The notes: a model not told the origin generated them from the letters alone. A stretch of DNA of 64,000 nt from Nitratireductor indicus C115 (GCF_000300515.1 NZ_AMSI01000007.1:124001-188000); one strand, 5' to 3'; shown: positions 44,365 through 54,005, numbered from the stretch's first letter. Translations and numbers: made by a program.

Positions 44365-44930
44365 TTTAAGTCTCCGCTTTCCGTTTCCGAGCCCGCACCA
44401 TTGCGGCCTCTATGGCGATCGACCGGCCGGAGACGAACGCTGGCGCACCCCAAAGGGGCTGGACAGCACAGGAGGAACTTTCTTGTTCCGCGCGGAATGG
44501 CGGCTTTGCCGGCAGGGGAAGAAAGTTGTGACGACGCTGTTGCGCTAAAGCGGTCGAAGCGCATCGCGCTGTTCTTCGGCCAGATCAGGCCATTGAAGAG
44601 GCCGTTTGGAGCGGTCGAGACACGGGGGTGAACGGGGACGGTGGCAACCTCGAGGCTCCATCAGGATGACCAGACCGGCGCACCGGCTTGTCTGGTCCCC
44701 CGCGTTTCAGGTCGTGCACATCCTTTTCTCCGGCCTGTGCTATCGGCATTGCCCCAACCGGTTTTCGGTCAGTCCTCGAATGCTGGCACTGACCGTCCTG
44801 CGCTCCTATGGACCGTGCCTGTGCCTCACGCTGCCCTGGGATCCACACGCTATCTACCCACCCGCCTCCTGACGAAGACGGCAGATGATCCGTATCCGCT
44901 TCTGGTCCTGCCTCTACGGGTCACTCCAGT
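44365..44930. other. 566-bp stretch without a recognised gene
   Basis: No frame here has a credible start and recognisable features on either strand. The only structure noted is an 8-bp inverted repeat GACCAGAC/GTCTGGTC (44668-44675 and 44690-44697) with a 14-base spacer. The stretch probably contains the promoter of the DUF736 gene at its left end. Confidence 0.4.
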
Positions 44931-45371
44931 TCAGGTGCGTGCAAGGTTCCCGTCCGCAGGGCCGGTTGCCGCCATGCCTGCAACGCGCAGGAACGCCGTC
45001 ACGCCCACCGCGACCGCACCGACTACCGAAAAGATGATCTGCCACGTCTCGGACGGCATCATGTGTTTGACGATCCCGAGCGTAGCGTAAAACCCTGCCA
45101 CGCCCGCCGGGGCAACGAAGGTCAAAGCGATCAGCAGCCGTGCCCAGATCGGACGAACCAGCATGAGCAGGCCCTGACCGACCGCCACTGTCAGACCCGC
45201 AGCGATAAGACCGATGAGGATGCCGCCAAGCCAGCCAGCGCCCGTGCCATAGGCCCATATGCCTGCGTTCAGGCCGATAAAGAACGGCAGGGCAAAAACG
45301 GCGAGATTGAACAGCAGCCAGCACATGGTCCCGATGGCTGCAATGGAAACAATAATTCCGAGAACGATCAT
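44931..45371 (-). CDS. Small polytopic membrane protein of unknown function
   Basis: The 146-aa product is very hydrophobic, with about five predicted membrane helices (residues 1-20, 22-42, 47-70, 78-98, 105-130). The ATG at 45371 has GGAG eight bases upstream. No family was recognised. It stands alone between DUF736 and a plus-strand gene, and may be a cargo gene or a membrane component of the element. Confidence 0.65.
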   Translation of the reverse strand: MIVLGIIVSIAAIGTMCWLLFNLAVFALPFFIGLNAGIWAYGTGAGWLGGILIGLIAAGLTVAVGQGLLMLVRPIWARLLIALTFVAPAGVAGFYATLGIVKHMMPSETWQIIFSVVGAVAVGVTAFLRVAGMAATGPADGNLART

Positions 45372-45514
45372 GGTGGTGACTCCGTGCAAAAGGTCGGACG
45401 GCTGCGCCTTCCACCACCACCACCATGGCGCAATCACAGCATAGCAGCATTCCTCTCACCGCGCGAGAAGCGATGGCTTTCGAGGCCAGGCCTGTCCGAA
45501 AACTAGCAGGTTGA

Positions 45515-45598
45515 ATGAGAAACCTTATGCGTCTGGTGGACCAGTATCTGCTGCACCTCTACGATGACCATATCGTTGGGCGGAAGGATGCGGGTTAA
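45515..45598 (+). CDS. Possible 27-codon leader ORF
   Basis: The frame MRNLMRLVDQYLLHLYDDHI continues for seven more codons to TAA and ends five bases before the ATG of the DUF6998-like gene. The tight spacing would suit translational coupling, but the Shine-Dalgarno is weak and the peptide is not recognised. It may be a remnant of a longer gene. Confidence 0.25.
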   Translation: MRNLMRLVDQYLLHLYDDHIVGRKDAG

Positions 45599-45603
45599 AC
45601 TTT

Positions 45604-46104
45604 ATGGCAGAAGTCGATTGGTCAGATCGGGCATTTTACGACGATGGCGAATGGGTAAGCTGGTCAGACATTGACGAACAGCTTCGCCACAAGGAATGGG
45701 GAGCGAAGTATCCAAACGCCATCCGATCAATGATCCCGTATTTTGAGGACCTGATCTCACTCGCTGAGAGCTACCATCTGGAGACGGGCCTGCATTTGTC
45801 CGTGTATGGCGACATCGGTGAGCTGTTCGGTGCCATCACCTACGGCATCAAGTTGAACAAGACCTACGCGCAGGGTTCGGACGGCAGGCTCGAAAACGAT
45901 CATGTCGAAATCAAAACCATCACACCTTTCAAGACCAAGGACGTAGTGATGGTGGATACATCGAGGCATTTCAACAAGTTGCTCGTGGTCAAAATAAATG
46001 CGGAGTTCCAGGTCTCCGGGCGAATGGTCAGCCGCAAGCAATTGCCAAAGCGCTCAGGCCGTTATCTCCGGATTCGCTGGGAGGACCTGGCGCTCTTGCA
46101 GTAG
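45604..46104 (+). CDS. DUF6998-like protein with a nuclease-like E-x-K core
   Basis: The 166-aa protein has helices followed by YGDIGELFGAITYGIKL and HVEIKTITPFKTKDVVMV, and ends in a short beta-rich part (VSRKQLPKRSGRYLRIRW). The order Asp, beta strand, E-I-K-T resembles a minimal PD-(D/E)XK-like fold, as in DUF6998-type proteins. Whether it cuts DNA is unknown, and no partner methyltransferase or helicase lies beside it. It is the only plus-strand gene between 44 and 59 kb, suggesting separate acquisition. Confidence 0.6.
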   Translation: MAEVDWSDRAFYDDGEWVSWSDIDEQLRHKEWGAKYPNAIRSMIPYFEDLISLAESYHLETGLHLSVYGDIGELFGAITYGIKLNKTYAQGSDGRLENDHVEIKTITPFKTKDVVMVDTSRHFNKLLVVKINAEFQVSGRMVSRKQLPKRSGRYLRIRWEDLALLQ

Positions 46105-46136
46105 TGCGCAATGGTGTTATGCCGAACCGGCAGCGC

Positions 46137-47063
46137 TCACGCGCTGCCGGTCCCGAAGCGATAGACTGGGATGCCCATCTTGCGGGCCTTGTCGGCAAGG
46201 TTGTCCTGAATGCCGGTGCCGGGGAAGATGATGACCCCGATCGGCATGATGTCGAGCATCTGGTCGTTGCGCTTGAACGGTGCTGCCTTGGCATGTTTCG
46301 CCCAGTCAGGTTTGAAGGCGACCTGTGCGACCTTGCGGTTATTAGCCCATGTGGCCGCGATGCGTTCCGCGCCCTTGGGCGATCCGCCATGCATCAGCAC
46401 CATGTCCGGGTGCTTGGCGTGGACCTGATCGAGCTTGGCCCAGATCGTCCGGTGATCGGTGGTGTCACCGCCCGAGAAAGCGATTTTCGGTCCGGCGGGC
46501 AGCAGCACCTCGTTGTCGGCCCGGCGTTTTGCGGCGATGAAGTCGCGGCTGTCGATCATGGCCGAGGTCATCTGGCGATGGTTGACCCGTGAGCCGGAGC
46601 GTTGCGACCAGGGCGTCCCGGTGGTGCGCAGATAGATGTCGGCGGCGGTATCGCGGAAGGTTTCCATGCTGTCGCGGCGCTCGATCAGGCTTTGTCCCGC
46701 GCCGATCAGGGTTTCGAGCTGGACGGATTTGACCTCGCTGCCATCCTGTTCACGCTGAAGGCGCTTCTGTGCCTGCTCGTTATCGTCGAGTTTGGTCTCG
46801 ATCCGCTCGACAGCGCGGTGGAAGGTGTTGACGGTGGACCAGAGGATCTCGTCGAGGTCGAAATCGAGGCTGGTGTCGGCCATGGTGGAAATCAGGGCGT
46901 CGAAGATGTCGGAAACTGCGCCCTGGATGACGTGATCTTCGGGTGTAATCCGGGGATCGGCCTCGTCTTCGGAGGGACGGTAGCCGTAGAGTTCGAGTTC
47001 TTCGATGGCATGGCCGGTCGGGGACGTGCTGTGATCGGGTTCGAAATCGTCGTGCGCGTACAT
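46137..47063 (-). CDS. DUF2493 (SLOG-like) protein
   Basis: The 308-aa protein has an acidic N-terminus, a helical middle (VERIETKLDDNEQAQKRLQR) and a C-terminal DUF2493 domain with KIAFSGGDTTDHRTIWAKL, VLMHGGSPKGAERIAATWA and GVIIFPGTGIQDNL. The GGSPKG and PGTG loops fit the Rossmann-like SLOG superfamily, which binds nucleotide-derived ligands. Such proteins are common on conjugative elements and phages. The gene lies downstream of the Toprim gene with 306 bp between. Confidence 0.85.
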   Translation of the reverse strand: MYAHDDFEPDHSTSPTGHAIEELELYGYRPSEDEADPRITPEDHVIQGAVSDIFDALISTMADTSLDFDLDEILWSTVNTFHRAVERIETKLDDNEQAQKRLQREQDGSEVKSVQLETLIGAGQSLIERRDSMETFRDTAADIYLRTTGTPWSQRSGSRVNHRQMTSAMIDSRDFIAAKRRADNEVLLPAGPKIAFSGGDTTDHRTIWAKLDQVHAKHPDMVLMHGGSPKGAERIAATWANNRKVAQVAFKPDWAKHAKAAPFKRNDQMLDIMPIGVIIFPGTGIQDNLADKARKMGIPVYRFGTGSA

Positions 47064-47369
47064 GGGATGCTTCCGTCAGTTGGACCGCGACCGTCGCGGC
47101 CTTCATGGCGAGACACGCCCACGGGCGCTCCGGTCTGGCAGCGCGAGCCTCTGGCGAGGGCCTTGATGGCAAAGCCCGGCTGATTTGTTTCGCGCTGTAA
47201 AGGCGGGCTGCCCGCCGACGGAAATCAGTCGGGCGCCGCCATTGCCTGACCGGAGCGTTTGTGGGCCGATCGCCCTCTCGGAAGGCCAAGGCGCGGTCCT
47301 CTGCTGATGACAGGATGCAGCCTGCACGCATGACAGGATCGGAACGGTCCGATCACGGCCCCGTGCCGG
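47064..47369. other. 306-bp stretch between the Toprim and DUF2493 genes
   Basis: No gene is seen. Just after the Toprim stop, GATCGGA and TCCGATC form a perfect 7-bp inverted repeat around ACGG (47337-47354) with no T-run, so a terminator is not clear. ATGACAGGAT occurs twice (47308 and 47330). The DUF2493 promoter probably lies at the left end. Confidence 0.4.
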
Positions 47370-48407
47370 CTATGCAATTGAAGCCATGAAGCGGCTGACG
47401 TCCTCGGGAGCGATTTGCACCCGGATCTCTGTCCGAACGGCATCCAGTCCATGAGTTGTGAGATCTTCGTTGAAGTCCCCCATCATGGGGGAGAGCGTGA
47501 TGGTCTCGATCCCGACCTCGTGCGCCCGGTCCACCAGGCTATCGCGGGCGCTGTCACCTGCCGGATCGTTGTCGCGGACGATATAGAGCCTGCGCAGGTG
47601 CGGCGGGAACAGGATGGCAGCGAGATGCCCGGCCGAGAGTGCGGAAACCATTGGCATGGTGGGCAGAGCCTGACGCAGCGACAGGATGGTTTCGATACCT
47701 TCCCCCGCTGCCATGACATCCCGCACATCCCCGAAACGAACCGCATGTCCGAGCAGGTCGCCCATTGCCTTCCTCGGCGGATCGACAGGTGCCTTGCCGG
47801 AACCGTCAGGGGCCAGCCATGTGCGGTGCGCACCGGTAATCCTGCCACCGAAGTCGGTGACGGCGGCGATCATGGCGGGCCATGTTTCGGTCGGGCTATC
47901 GTCCTCGGGCCGCCAGTAGCAGCTGGGGTGGAAGCGCAGATTTGCGGTTTGGCGTAAATCCGTAATGCCGCGTCTGCGTAAATACGCTTCTGCGGTATTG
48001 CCGATTAGCGGCTGTGTCATGCACCAGAGACGACGTGCCGCCTCGGATGATCCCGATGGTGCAGGCGTTCGGGACGGACGGGATGGTGGCTGCGGTTCAG
48101 GATGCGGCAGGCTGAGGAAGTGCCGGGCTTCTTCGGCAACATCTGCGAAGTCGATCAAACCGAGCGAGTCCCGGATCACGTCGAGCAGATCGCCATATTC
48201 ACCCGTGGCCGAGTCCTGCCATTTCCCGGCAATGCCCTTCACGCTGTCGTGCAACCGGACGAACATCGAGCGGCCAGCCGTGTTTCGGACATCGCCAACC
48301 TGCCAGTAATTGCCCTGTTTGCGGCCATTGGAGAGATAGTGGCGGCACACCGCCTCGGCCTGTCGGCCGAGACGCTGCGCCAGTTCGGAAGCGTTGAGAC
48401 GCGCCAT
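47370..48407 (-). CDS. Toprim-domain (primase-like) protein
   Basis: The 345-aa protein has a DUF7146-like N-terminal region (FVRLHDSVKGIAGKWQDSATGEYGDLLDV). A Toprim domain follows, with GEGIETILSL near residue 232 (catalytic Glu) and YIVRDNDPAGDSA near residue 276 (Asp-x-Asp). No zinc-finger cysteine set is obvious. Such proteins accompany large helicases on conjugative elements and probably act in DNA processing or priming after transfer. It shares one base with the helicase gene (TAATG), so the two are coupled. Confidence 0.88.
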   Translation of the reverse strand: MARLNASELAQRLGRQAEAVCRHYLSNGRKQGNYWQVGDVRNTAGRSMFVRLHDSVKGIAGKWQDSATGEYGDLLDVIRDSLGLIDFADVAEEARHFLSLPHPEPQPPSRPSRTPAPSGSSEAARRLWCMTQPLIGNTAEAYLRRRGITDLRQTANLRFHPSCYWRPEDDSPTETWPAMIAAVTDFGGRITGAHRTWLAPDGSGKAPVDPPRKAMGDLLGHAVRFGDVRDVMAAGEGIETILSLRQALPTMPMVSALSAGHLAAILFPPHLRRLYIVRDNDPAGDSARDSLVDRAHEVGIETITLSPMMGDFNEDLTTHGLDAVRTEIRVQIAPEDVSRFMASIA

Positions 48408-51400
48408 TATGCGGCCTCCCGCTCACCGATGCGCAAGGCCGGGAAGCGGTCAAGCAGTTTGCCGATGATCTCCGACCCCGTTGCATCGACGGGCACGAAG
48501 AAGCGCAGTTTCCACGAGATGATCTCACTGAAGAGGCCATAGGCTCGCAGCCGGTCACGCATCGCATCGGTAAAGCCGGTCAGTTCGATCCGGTTGGCGC
48601 CCATGACGCGGACGCGGCGCAGTTTCAGCCCTTCGGCGAGATCAAGGATCGTGCGACCTTCGATCAGCGCGGCATAGGCGGCATCCGGTGTCAGGCTGTT
48701 GGTGACGCCACTGGTCGAAGCATTGGCGGCCCAGGCCGGCGATACCCGGCGACCGATGATGCGTTCGCCCTCGTCGGTCTGGAGCCGATAGACGCGGGCG
48801 GAGTCCTGCGGCAGGCGTTTCCAGATCGGCAGAAGCAGCCCTGTCACCATATGCAGGATGCTGTCGGTGAACTCCGGCACCTGGGCCAGTTCCGCCTTCC
48901 AGGCTGTGGTGAAGGCGGCACGGTCAGCCTCGATCCAATGGGTCTCGCCCATCGCCCGCACCGGAATGTTCATCGCTTCCATCGGCCGGATCAGCCGCAC
49001 GCGCCTTTCGATCTCACCATCATCCAGCATGACGCTGGTGGTCGGGACCTGAACGGCAGCGCGACCGGATCGCTCGTTGATGAGCAATCTTGCGCGGGGA
49101 TCATCCAGTTCCGCCAGGGCGGCATCGAGCGTAACCGGCTGATTGCGTTTGCGCTCGGTGAGCGTCAGGAGCCGGGTTTCCGCCCCGGTGCCGGGATGGG
49201 TGTGGATGACCTGCCGGTCTGTGACGATGAAGCTTTCGGCCTTCAGCGTCTCCAGCCCCATGTCATAGGTGCCAGATGCGATTGCTCCGTCGATCCGTGC
49301 CTGCAGAAGCTGCTCGAAGGCCGAGAACAGGATGCCCTGCAATTCGATGGTCAGCGCCAGCAGGCGGTTGAGGAAGGTGGTGATCGGCGGCAGTTCGTCC
49401 TTCACACCGGTGCTGTCCATCAGCTTCAGGCTGGTGGCGGATTCAAACCGTTCGAGCGAGCATCCCTCGACCTTCCCGCGCACGATGAGCAGATAGAGCT
49501 GGCGCAGCGCATCGCGGGCATAGGCGGATTCCAGATTGTCCTCGGGACGGAACAGCCCCTGACCGCCTGTCTGGCGCTGGCCGCGTGTAATCGCTCCCAG
49601 CGTGTCGAGGCGGCGGGCGATGGTCGAAAGGAAGCGCTTCTCGGCTTTGACATCCGTGGCAATCGGCCGAAACAGCGGCGGCTGCGCCTGATTGGTCCGG
49701 TTGGTGCGGCCCAGCCCCTGAATGGCGGCATCTGCCTTCCAGCCCGGCTCCAGCAGGTAATGCACGCGCAGCCGCTGGTTTTTCGCCGAGAGTTCGGCGT
49801 GATAGCTGCGCCCCGTACCACCCGCATCCGAGAAGATCAGGACGCGCTTCTGGTCATCCATGAAGGCCGAAGTCTCTGCAAGGTTGGCGGAAGGCGCACG
49901 GTTCTCGACCGCAAGGCGGGCCGATGCCCCGTCGCCCTTGCGCACGATCCGGCGTGAACGCCCTGTGACCTCTGCCACCATATCTGTGCCGAAACGCTGG
50001 ACGATCTGGTCGAGCGCACCGGGGACAGGCGGAAGCGAACCCAGCTGCTCCAGCATCTCGTCGCGCCGCGCCACCGCTTCGCGGCATTCCACCGGCTGAC
50101 CATCGCGGAAGACGGGGCGTGACGACAGGTTGCCCTCGCCATCGGTAAACGGCTCATAGAGCTGCACCGGGAAGGAATGCTGCAAATACGAGCCTACATA
50201 TTCCCTCGGCGTGACATCGACGGAAATATCGTTCCATTCCTCGGTGGGGATCTCGGATAGCCGGCGTTCCATCAGCGCTTCGCCGGTCGAGACGATCTGG
50301 ATGACGGCCGCATGGCCCGCTTCAAGATCGGCATCAATGGACCGGATCAGGGTCGGGGTTTTCATGGAGGTCAGCAGATGGCCAAAGAAGCGCTGCTTGG
50401 TGCTTTCAAAGGCCGAACGGGCGGCGGATTTGGCCTGCCGGTTCAGCGTCCCATCGCTGCCGGTGATGTTGGCGGCTTCCATCGCCGCGACCAGGTTTCC
50501 ATGAATGACAGCGAAGGCGGCAGCATATGAGTCGTAAATGTGCCGCTGTTCGTCCGTGAGCTGATGCTCGATCAGTTCATATTCGACGCCATCATAGGAG
50601 AGTGAGCGGGCGGTATAGAGGCCGAGAGATCGCAGGTCGCGGGCCAGGACCTCCATGGCCGCAACGCCACCGGATTCGATCGCCTCGACGAACTCGGCGC
50701 GGGTCTGGAACGGAAAGTCCTCACCGCCCCAGAGGCCGAGGCGCTGAGCATAGGCGAGATTATGGACGGTGGTGGCGCCAGTCGCCGAGACATAGACGAC
50801 GCGGGCGTCGGGCAGCGCGTGCTGAAGCCGCAGGCCCGCACGTCCCTGCTGCGAGGCGGCGACATCACCGCGTTCACCTTTTCCGCCACCGGCATTCTGC
50901 ATGGAATGGCTCTCGTCGAAGATAATGGCTCCATCGAAATCGGACCCCAACCATTCGACGATCTGCTTGACGCGGGAAACCTTCTCGCCCCGGTCGTCGG
51001 AGCGTAGCGTGGCATAGGTGGTAAAAAGGATGCCTTCCGACAGCGTGATCGGCTTGCCCTGCGGGAAGCGTGACAGAGGCGTGACCAGCAGCCGTTCCAT
51101 GCCGAGCGCCGACCAGTCGCGTTGCGCGTCCTCGATCAGCTTGTCGGATTTGGAGATCCAGATCGCCTTGCGCCGACCGCGAAGCCAGTTGTCGAGAATG
51201 ATGGCGGCGGACTGGCGACCCTTGCCAGCGCCGGTTCCATCACCGAGCATGAAGCCCCGGCGAAAGCGGATCGATCCGGCAGCATCCTCGGGCGCGGCAC
51301 TCACATTGTCGAAATGCTCGTCCACGGTCCATGCACCCGCGAGATGATCGGCATGGGCTTCACCAGCATAGATCACCGTTTCAAGCTGGGCGTCCGACAG

Positions 51401-52729
51401 ACGCGCGCAGATGTCAGCGGGCAGCAAAGGCCGGTAGGAGGGCTTCGGCGGTGCGACCGAGGCCATGGCTGCGGATTGCACAAGCTTGGTCGGATGCGGC
51501 TGCGCGCCAGCAATGCGTAGCGATTGCGGCGTATATTCCTCATAGATGGCGTCGGACAGGCGAGCGCCTTCCGGTTGCGTCCAGTCCACGGTCTCATAGG
51601 CGAGTTCGGCGCCCTCGGGATCGTTAGCGAGAGCAGCGGCAGGTCGTGCCGCTGTCGCGCGGGTCAGATAGCCCCGCACGGTTTTCGGCGCGGCGGTCGA
51701 AGCAGGCACCACGATCTTCGGCAATGATACCGGCGAACGCTGCGGGACATGCGCCTCGATCCAGCCGATCAGCGTGGCAACATCGGGAGCGATGCCCGGT
51801 GAGGCCGGAAAGATGCCAGGATCGTCGGCGGGCAGTTTGTCGATCACGGTCAGCCGCGTGTCGATCGTGGTGCCGTGCTTTGCATAGACCGCACCATCGA
51901 CGGCAGCGCTGAACACCACGCGGCCACGGGCCTGCAAGCGGATGAAGGCGTCTCGCCATGCCGGAGCTTCGGGGCCAAAGCCAGCGCCGGTGATCGCCAC
52001 GAGGCGGCCGCCGGGAGCAAGACGAGACAGTGCCGAGGCAACATGGCGGTACGCGGCATCGGCCATGCGACCGCTGACATTGGCCATGACCGAGAATGGC
52101 GGGTTCATCAGCACCACGGACGGGACAGCATCCGGAGCCAGATGATCATCGATCTGGGCGGCGTCGAAGCGGGTGACGGCAAAAGCCGGAAAGAGCTCGG
52201 CAAGCAGATCGGCGCGGGTCTCGGCCAGTTCGTTGAGGATCAGCGAGCCACCGATGGTCTGCGCCAGGATCGCCAGAAGGCCGGTGCCCGCCGATGGTTC
52301 CAGCACCCTGTCATCGGGCGTAATCGCGGCAGCCGTCAGAGCGGCAAGGCCGAGGGGGATCGGCGTCGAGAATTGCTGGAAGTTCTGGCTTTCCTCGGAA
52401 CGCCGGGTCTGCGTCGGCAATAGTCCGGCGATCTTTGCCAGCACGGAAATCCGTGCAGCCCGAGACGCTGCTTTACGGAAAAGCGCCTTTCCGTATTTGC
52501 GCAGGAAGAGAACTGTGGCGACCTCGCACGCCTCATAAGCCATCTTCCAGTCCCACGCGCCGGTAGCATCGGATGCGCCGAAGGCCGTTTCCATAGCACC
52601 GCGCAAGGTGGCGGCATCGACACGCTGACCCCGTTCGAGATGGGGGAGCAGGAGATTGGCCGCAGCCAGGATCGCAGGCGTGGCCGCCAACGGTGTGACC
52701 GGATCGGCTACGGGGAAAACCATGTTCAT
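48407..52729 (-). CDS. Adenine methyltransferase fused to a Strawberry-notch-type helicase
   Basis: The 1440-aa product has an N-terminal class I methyltransferase domain (EPSAGTGLLA near residue 142, NPPFS near 206). A Strawberry-notch (SNO) superfamily 2-like ATPase follows, with GDGTGAGKGRQ near residue 494 and IIFDESHSMQN near 604. Its C-terminal helicase lobe carries FSDAGGTGRSYHAELSAK and IQGLGRTNRTNQA. Such fusions occur on phages and conjugative plasmids, where methylation and remodelling may protect or process incoming DNA; that role is inferred. ATG 52729 is chosen because the frame upstream contains a terminator and no family sequence. It is coupled to the Toprim gene. Confidence 0.88.
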   Translation of the reverse strand: MNMVFPVADPVTPLAATPAILAAANLLLPHLERGQRVDAATLRGAMETAFGASDATGAWDWKMAYEACEVATVLFLRKYGKALFRKAASRAARISVLAKIAGLLPTQTRRSEESQNFQQFSTPIPLGLAALTAAAITPDDRVLEPSAGTGLLAILAQTIGGSLILNELAETRADLLAELFPAFAVTRFDAAQIDDHLAPDAVPSVVLMNPPFSVMANVSGRMADAAYRHVASALSRLAPGGRLVAITGAGFGPEAPAWRDAFIRLQARGRVVFSAAVDGAVYAKHGTTIDTRLTVIDKLPADDPGIFPASPGIAPDVATLIGWIEAHVPQRSPVSLPKIVVPASTAAPKTVRGYLTRATAARPAAALANDPEGAELAYETVDWTQPEGARLSDAIYEEYTPQSLRIAGAQPHPTKLVQSAAMASVAPPKPSYRPLLPADICARLSDAQLETVIYAGEAHADHLAGAWTVDEHFDNVSAAPEDAAGSIRFRRGFMLGDGTGAGKGRQSAAIILDNWLRGRRKAIWISKSDKLIEDAQRDWSALGMERLLVTPLSRFPQGKPITLSEGILFTTYATLRSDDRGEKVSRVKQIVEWLGSDFDGAIIFDESHSMQNAGGGKGERGDVAASQQGRAGLRLQHALPDARVVYVSATGATTVHNLAYAQRLGLWGGEDFPFQTRAEFVEAIESGGVAAMEVLARDLRSLGLYTARSLSYDGVEYELIEHQLTDEQRHIYDSYAAAFAVIHGNLVAAMEAANITGSDGTLNRQAKSAARSAFESTKQRFFGHLLTSMKTPTLIRSIDADLEAGHAAVIQIVSTGEALMERRLSEIPTEEWNDISVDVTPREYVGSYLQHSFPVQLYEPFTDGEGNLSSRPVFRDGQPVECREAVARRDEMLEQLGSLPPVPGALDQIVQRFGTDMVAEVTGRSRRIVRKGDGASARLAVENRAPSANLAETSAFMDDQKRVLIFSDAGGTGRSYHAELSAKNQRLRVHYLLEPGWKADAAIQGLGRTNRTNQAQPPLFRPIATDVKAEKRFLSTIARRLDTLGAITRGQRQTGGQGLFRPEDNLESAYARDALRQLYLLIVRGKVEGCSLERFESATSLKLMDSTGVKDELPPITTFLNRLLALTIELQGILFSAFEQLLQARIDGAIASGTYDMGLETLKAESFIVTDRQVIHTHPGTGAETRLLTLTERKRNQPVTLDAALAELDDPRARLLINERSGRAAVQVPTTSVMLDDGEIERRVRLIRPMEAMNIPVRAMGETHWIEADRAAFTTAWKAELAQVPEFTDSILHMVTGLLLPIWKRLPQDSARVYRLQTDEGERIIGRRVSPAWAANASTSGVTNSLTPDAAYAALIEGRTILDLAEGLKLRRVRVMGANRIELTGFTDAMRDRLRAYGLFSEIISWKLRFFVPVDATGSEIIGKLLDRFPALRIGEREAA

Positions 52730-52836
52730 GTCGGGAACCTCAGGAGAGCGGGAAGGACAAGCCCGGACAGCGCTCTCTCTCGACCACCCGGACCTGACCC
52801 TTTCCGGCCCACCTCTCACTCTCAAAGCGCAGCATG

Positions 52837-52866
52837 AAAAAGCGCCCCGACCGGACGGCGGGGCGC
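52837..52866 (-). terminator. Rho-independent terminator between the 214-aa gene and the helicase gene
   Basis: On the minus strand GCGCCCCG and CGGGGCGC form an 8-bp stem around a nine-base loop (52842-52866), followed by TTTTT (52841-52837). It lies just after the 214-aa gene, so the methyltransferase-helicase needs its own promoter in 52730-52836. Confidence 0.8.
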
Positions 52867-52886
52867 TTGTCAGTGTCTTCTCGGGA

Positions 52887-53531
52887 TCATCCGAAGCGGC
52901 GACCGGCTTCGGTGAACGTGTATTCATTGGCGGCGATGGTTTCATCGACCGCTTCGTCCGAGGACAGATAGTCATATTCGCGCTCAAGCTGGCGGTAGAG
53001 CCAGCGGGCCAGATCGCGCAACGCCTCGATGATCGTCTTCTCGGCATCAGCGGTCATGTCCTGCCAGGTCGGGCTGTCGCGCTCGACCGAGATCGACATG
53101 CAGTATTCGTGATAATAATGGCCGCGATGGCTCGCCTCTGCGCGAATCTGATAGAAGTTTCGGCGCTGGATCGCCTGAAGGGCATCGGCGATGCGGTGCA
53201 GTTCGGTGTCCTGCGGGGCGTATTCCCGGATCAGGTGCGGCGCCTGTTTGCGGTAGGAATAGAGAGATTCGAAGCAGGCACCGTCCCCTTGTGACCAGAA
53301 GCCCCGGAACCAGATGCACGGTTCCTGCCGTGTGCCGCCGTCCATCAACCGGACGGTGCGGGTCTTGAGGTTGAGCCCGAGGATTTCGGCGATGCGCTGG
53401 AAATCCTCATAGACGGCATCGTACCAGTCATAGTCGAAGCCGCCCTCACGATACCAGGCGCGGGCCTTGTCCTTCGCCGCGTCGGAAAGTTCTCCCAAGC
53501 GATAGACGGTGGTTTCGATGATCTCAGGCAT
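52887..53531 (-). CDS. Unknown 214-aa protein ('antitoxin of TA stability system' type)
   Basis: The protein starts at ATG 53531 with IIETTVYRLGELSDAAKDKA and has many aromatic residues in the middle (YDWYDAVYEDF, CIWFRGFWSQGDGACFES). Homologues on alphaproteobacterial elements are often labelled as antitoxins of a stability system, but I see no DNA-binding motif and no toxin beside it. Treat it as unknown. It overlaps the 138-aa gene by eight bases and is followed by a terminator. Confidence 0.7.
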   Translation of the reverse strand: MPEIIETTVYRLGELSDAAKDKARAWYREGGFDYDWYDAVYEDFQRIAEILGLNLKTRTVRLMDGGTRQEPCIWFRGFWSQGDGACFESLYSYRKQAPHLIREYAPQDTELHRIADALQAIQRRNFYQIRAEASHRGHYYHEYCMSISVERDSPTWQDMTADAEKTIIEALRDLARWLYRQLEREYDYLSSDEAVDETIAANEYTFTEAGRRFG

Positions 53532-53940
53532 AGGGATCTCTCCCTTCCAAAACTGAGGAAAGCCAGCCGTCAGTATAGATCCAGTCCACTGTTTCGCCGG
53601 TGGCAAGATCGAGGACATGCGCACCACCGCCGAAGCCGTCGATTCTCGGCCTGGAACAACTGTTTGCGTATTGAAGGCCCCATAGGCCCGTCAGGCGGAA
53701 TTCAGTGGCGCAGCGTTTGACGAACTGGATGACATGCTCGGGATCGCCGGTGACATCATCACGCATCCAGAGCTGTGTGCCACCATGTTCTGGCTGGATG
53801 GAGAGCAGGAAGCCATCCGAGGGCGGATCTTCGGCGGCATTGTCATCCGCCAGAGCGTTGTAGAGATCAAGCGCGCGGGCAGCGTTTTCGGGGGTGCCTA
53901 CGTCGAGGAGGCAAGAAAAATGCGTGTAATAGTCGGGCAT
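53524..53940 (-). CDS. Unknown 138-aa protein
   Basis: The product starts with MPDYYTHFSCLLDVGTPENA and is acidic, with QPEHGGTQLWMRDDVTGDP and HVLDLATGETVDWIYTDGWL. The pattern suggests a small alpha/beta protein, and no family is confidently recognised. It overlaps the downstream 214-aa gene, so the two are probably expressed together. ATG 53940 is preferred over 53961. Confidence 0.65.
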   Translation of the reverse strand: MPDYYTHFSCLLDVGTPENAARALDLYNALADDNAAEDPPSDGFLLSIQPEHGGTQLWMRDDVTGDPEHVIQFVKRCATEFRLTGLWGLQYANSCSRPRIDGFGGGAHVLDLATGETVDWIYTDGWLSSVLEGRDPYA

Positions 53941-54005
53941 GGCGGTCTCCAGACATGACATGGCCCGGCGTATGGCCGAGCCGAATGGGATGGAAAGGGT
54001 TAAGC

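Noticed and set aside
48851-49957. Plus-strand open frame of 368 codons
   Set aside because: It lies opposite the helicase C-terminal lobe and shows no domain or ribosome binding site.
52730-52836. Fourth copy of the conserved leader upstream of the methyltransferase-helicase gene
   Set aside because: It shares the CTCTCTCTC/GACC core and a similar distal block, but I could not build the outer stem, so it is mentioned only as a possible relative.
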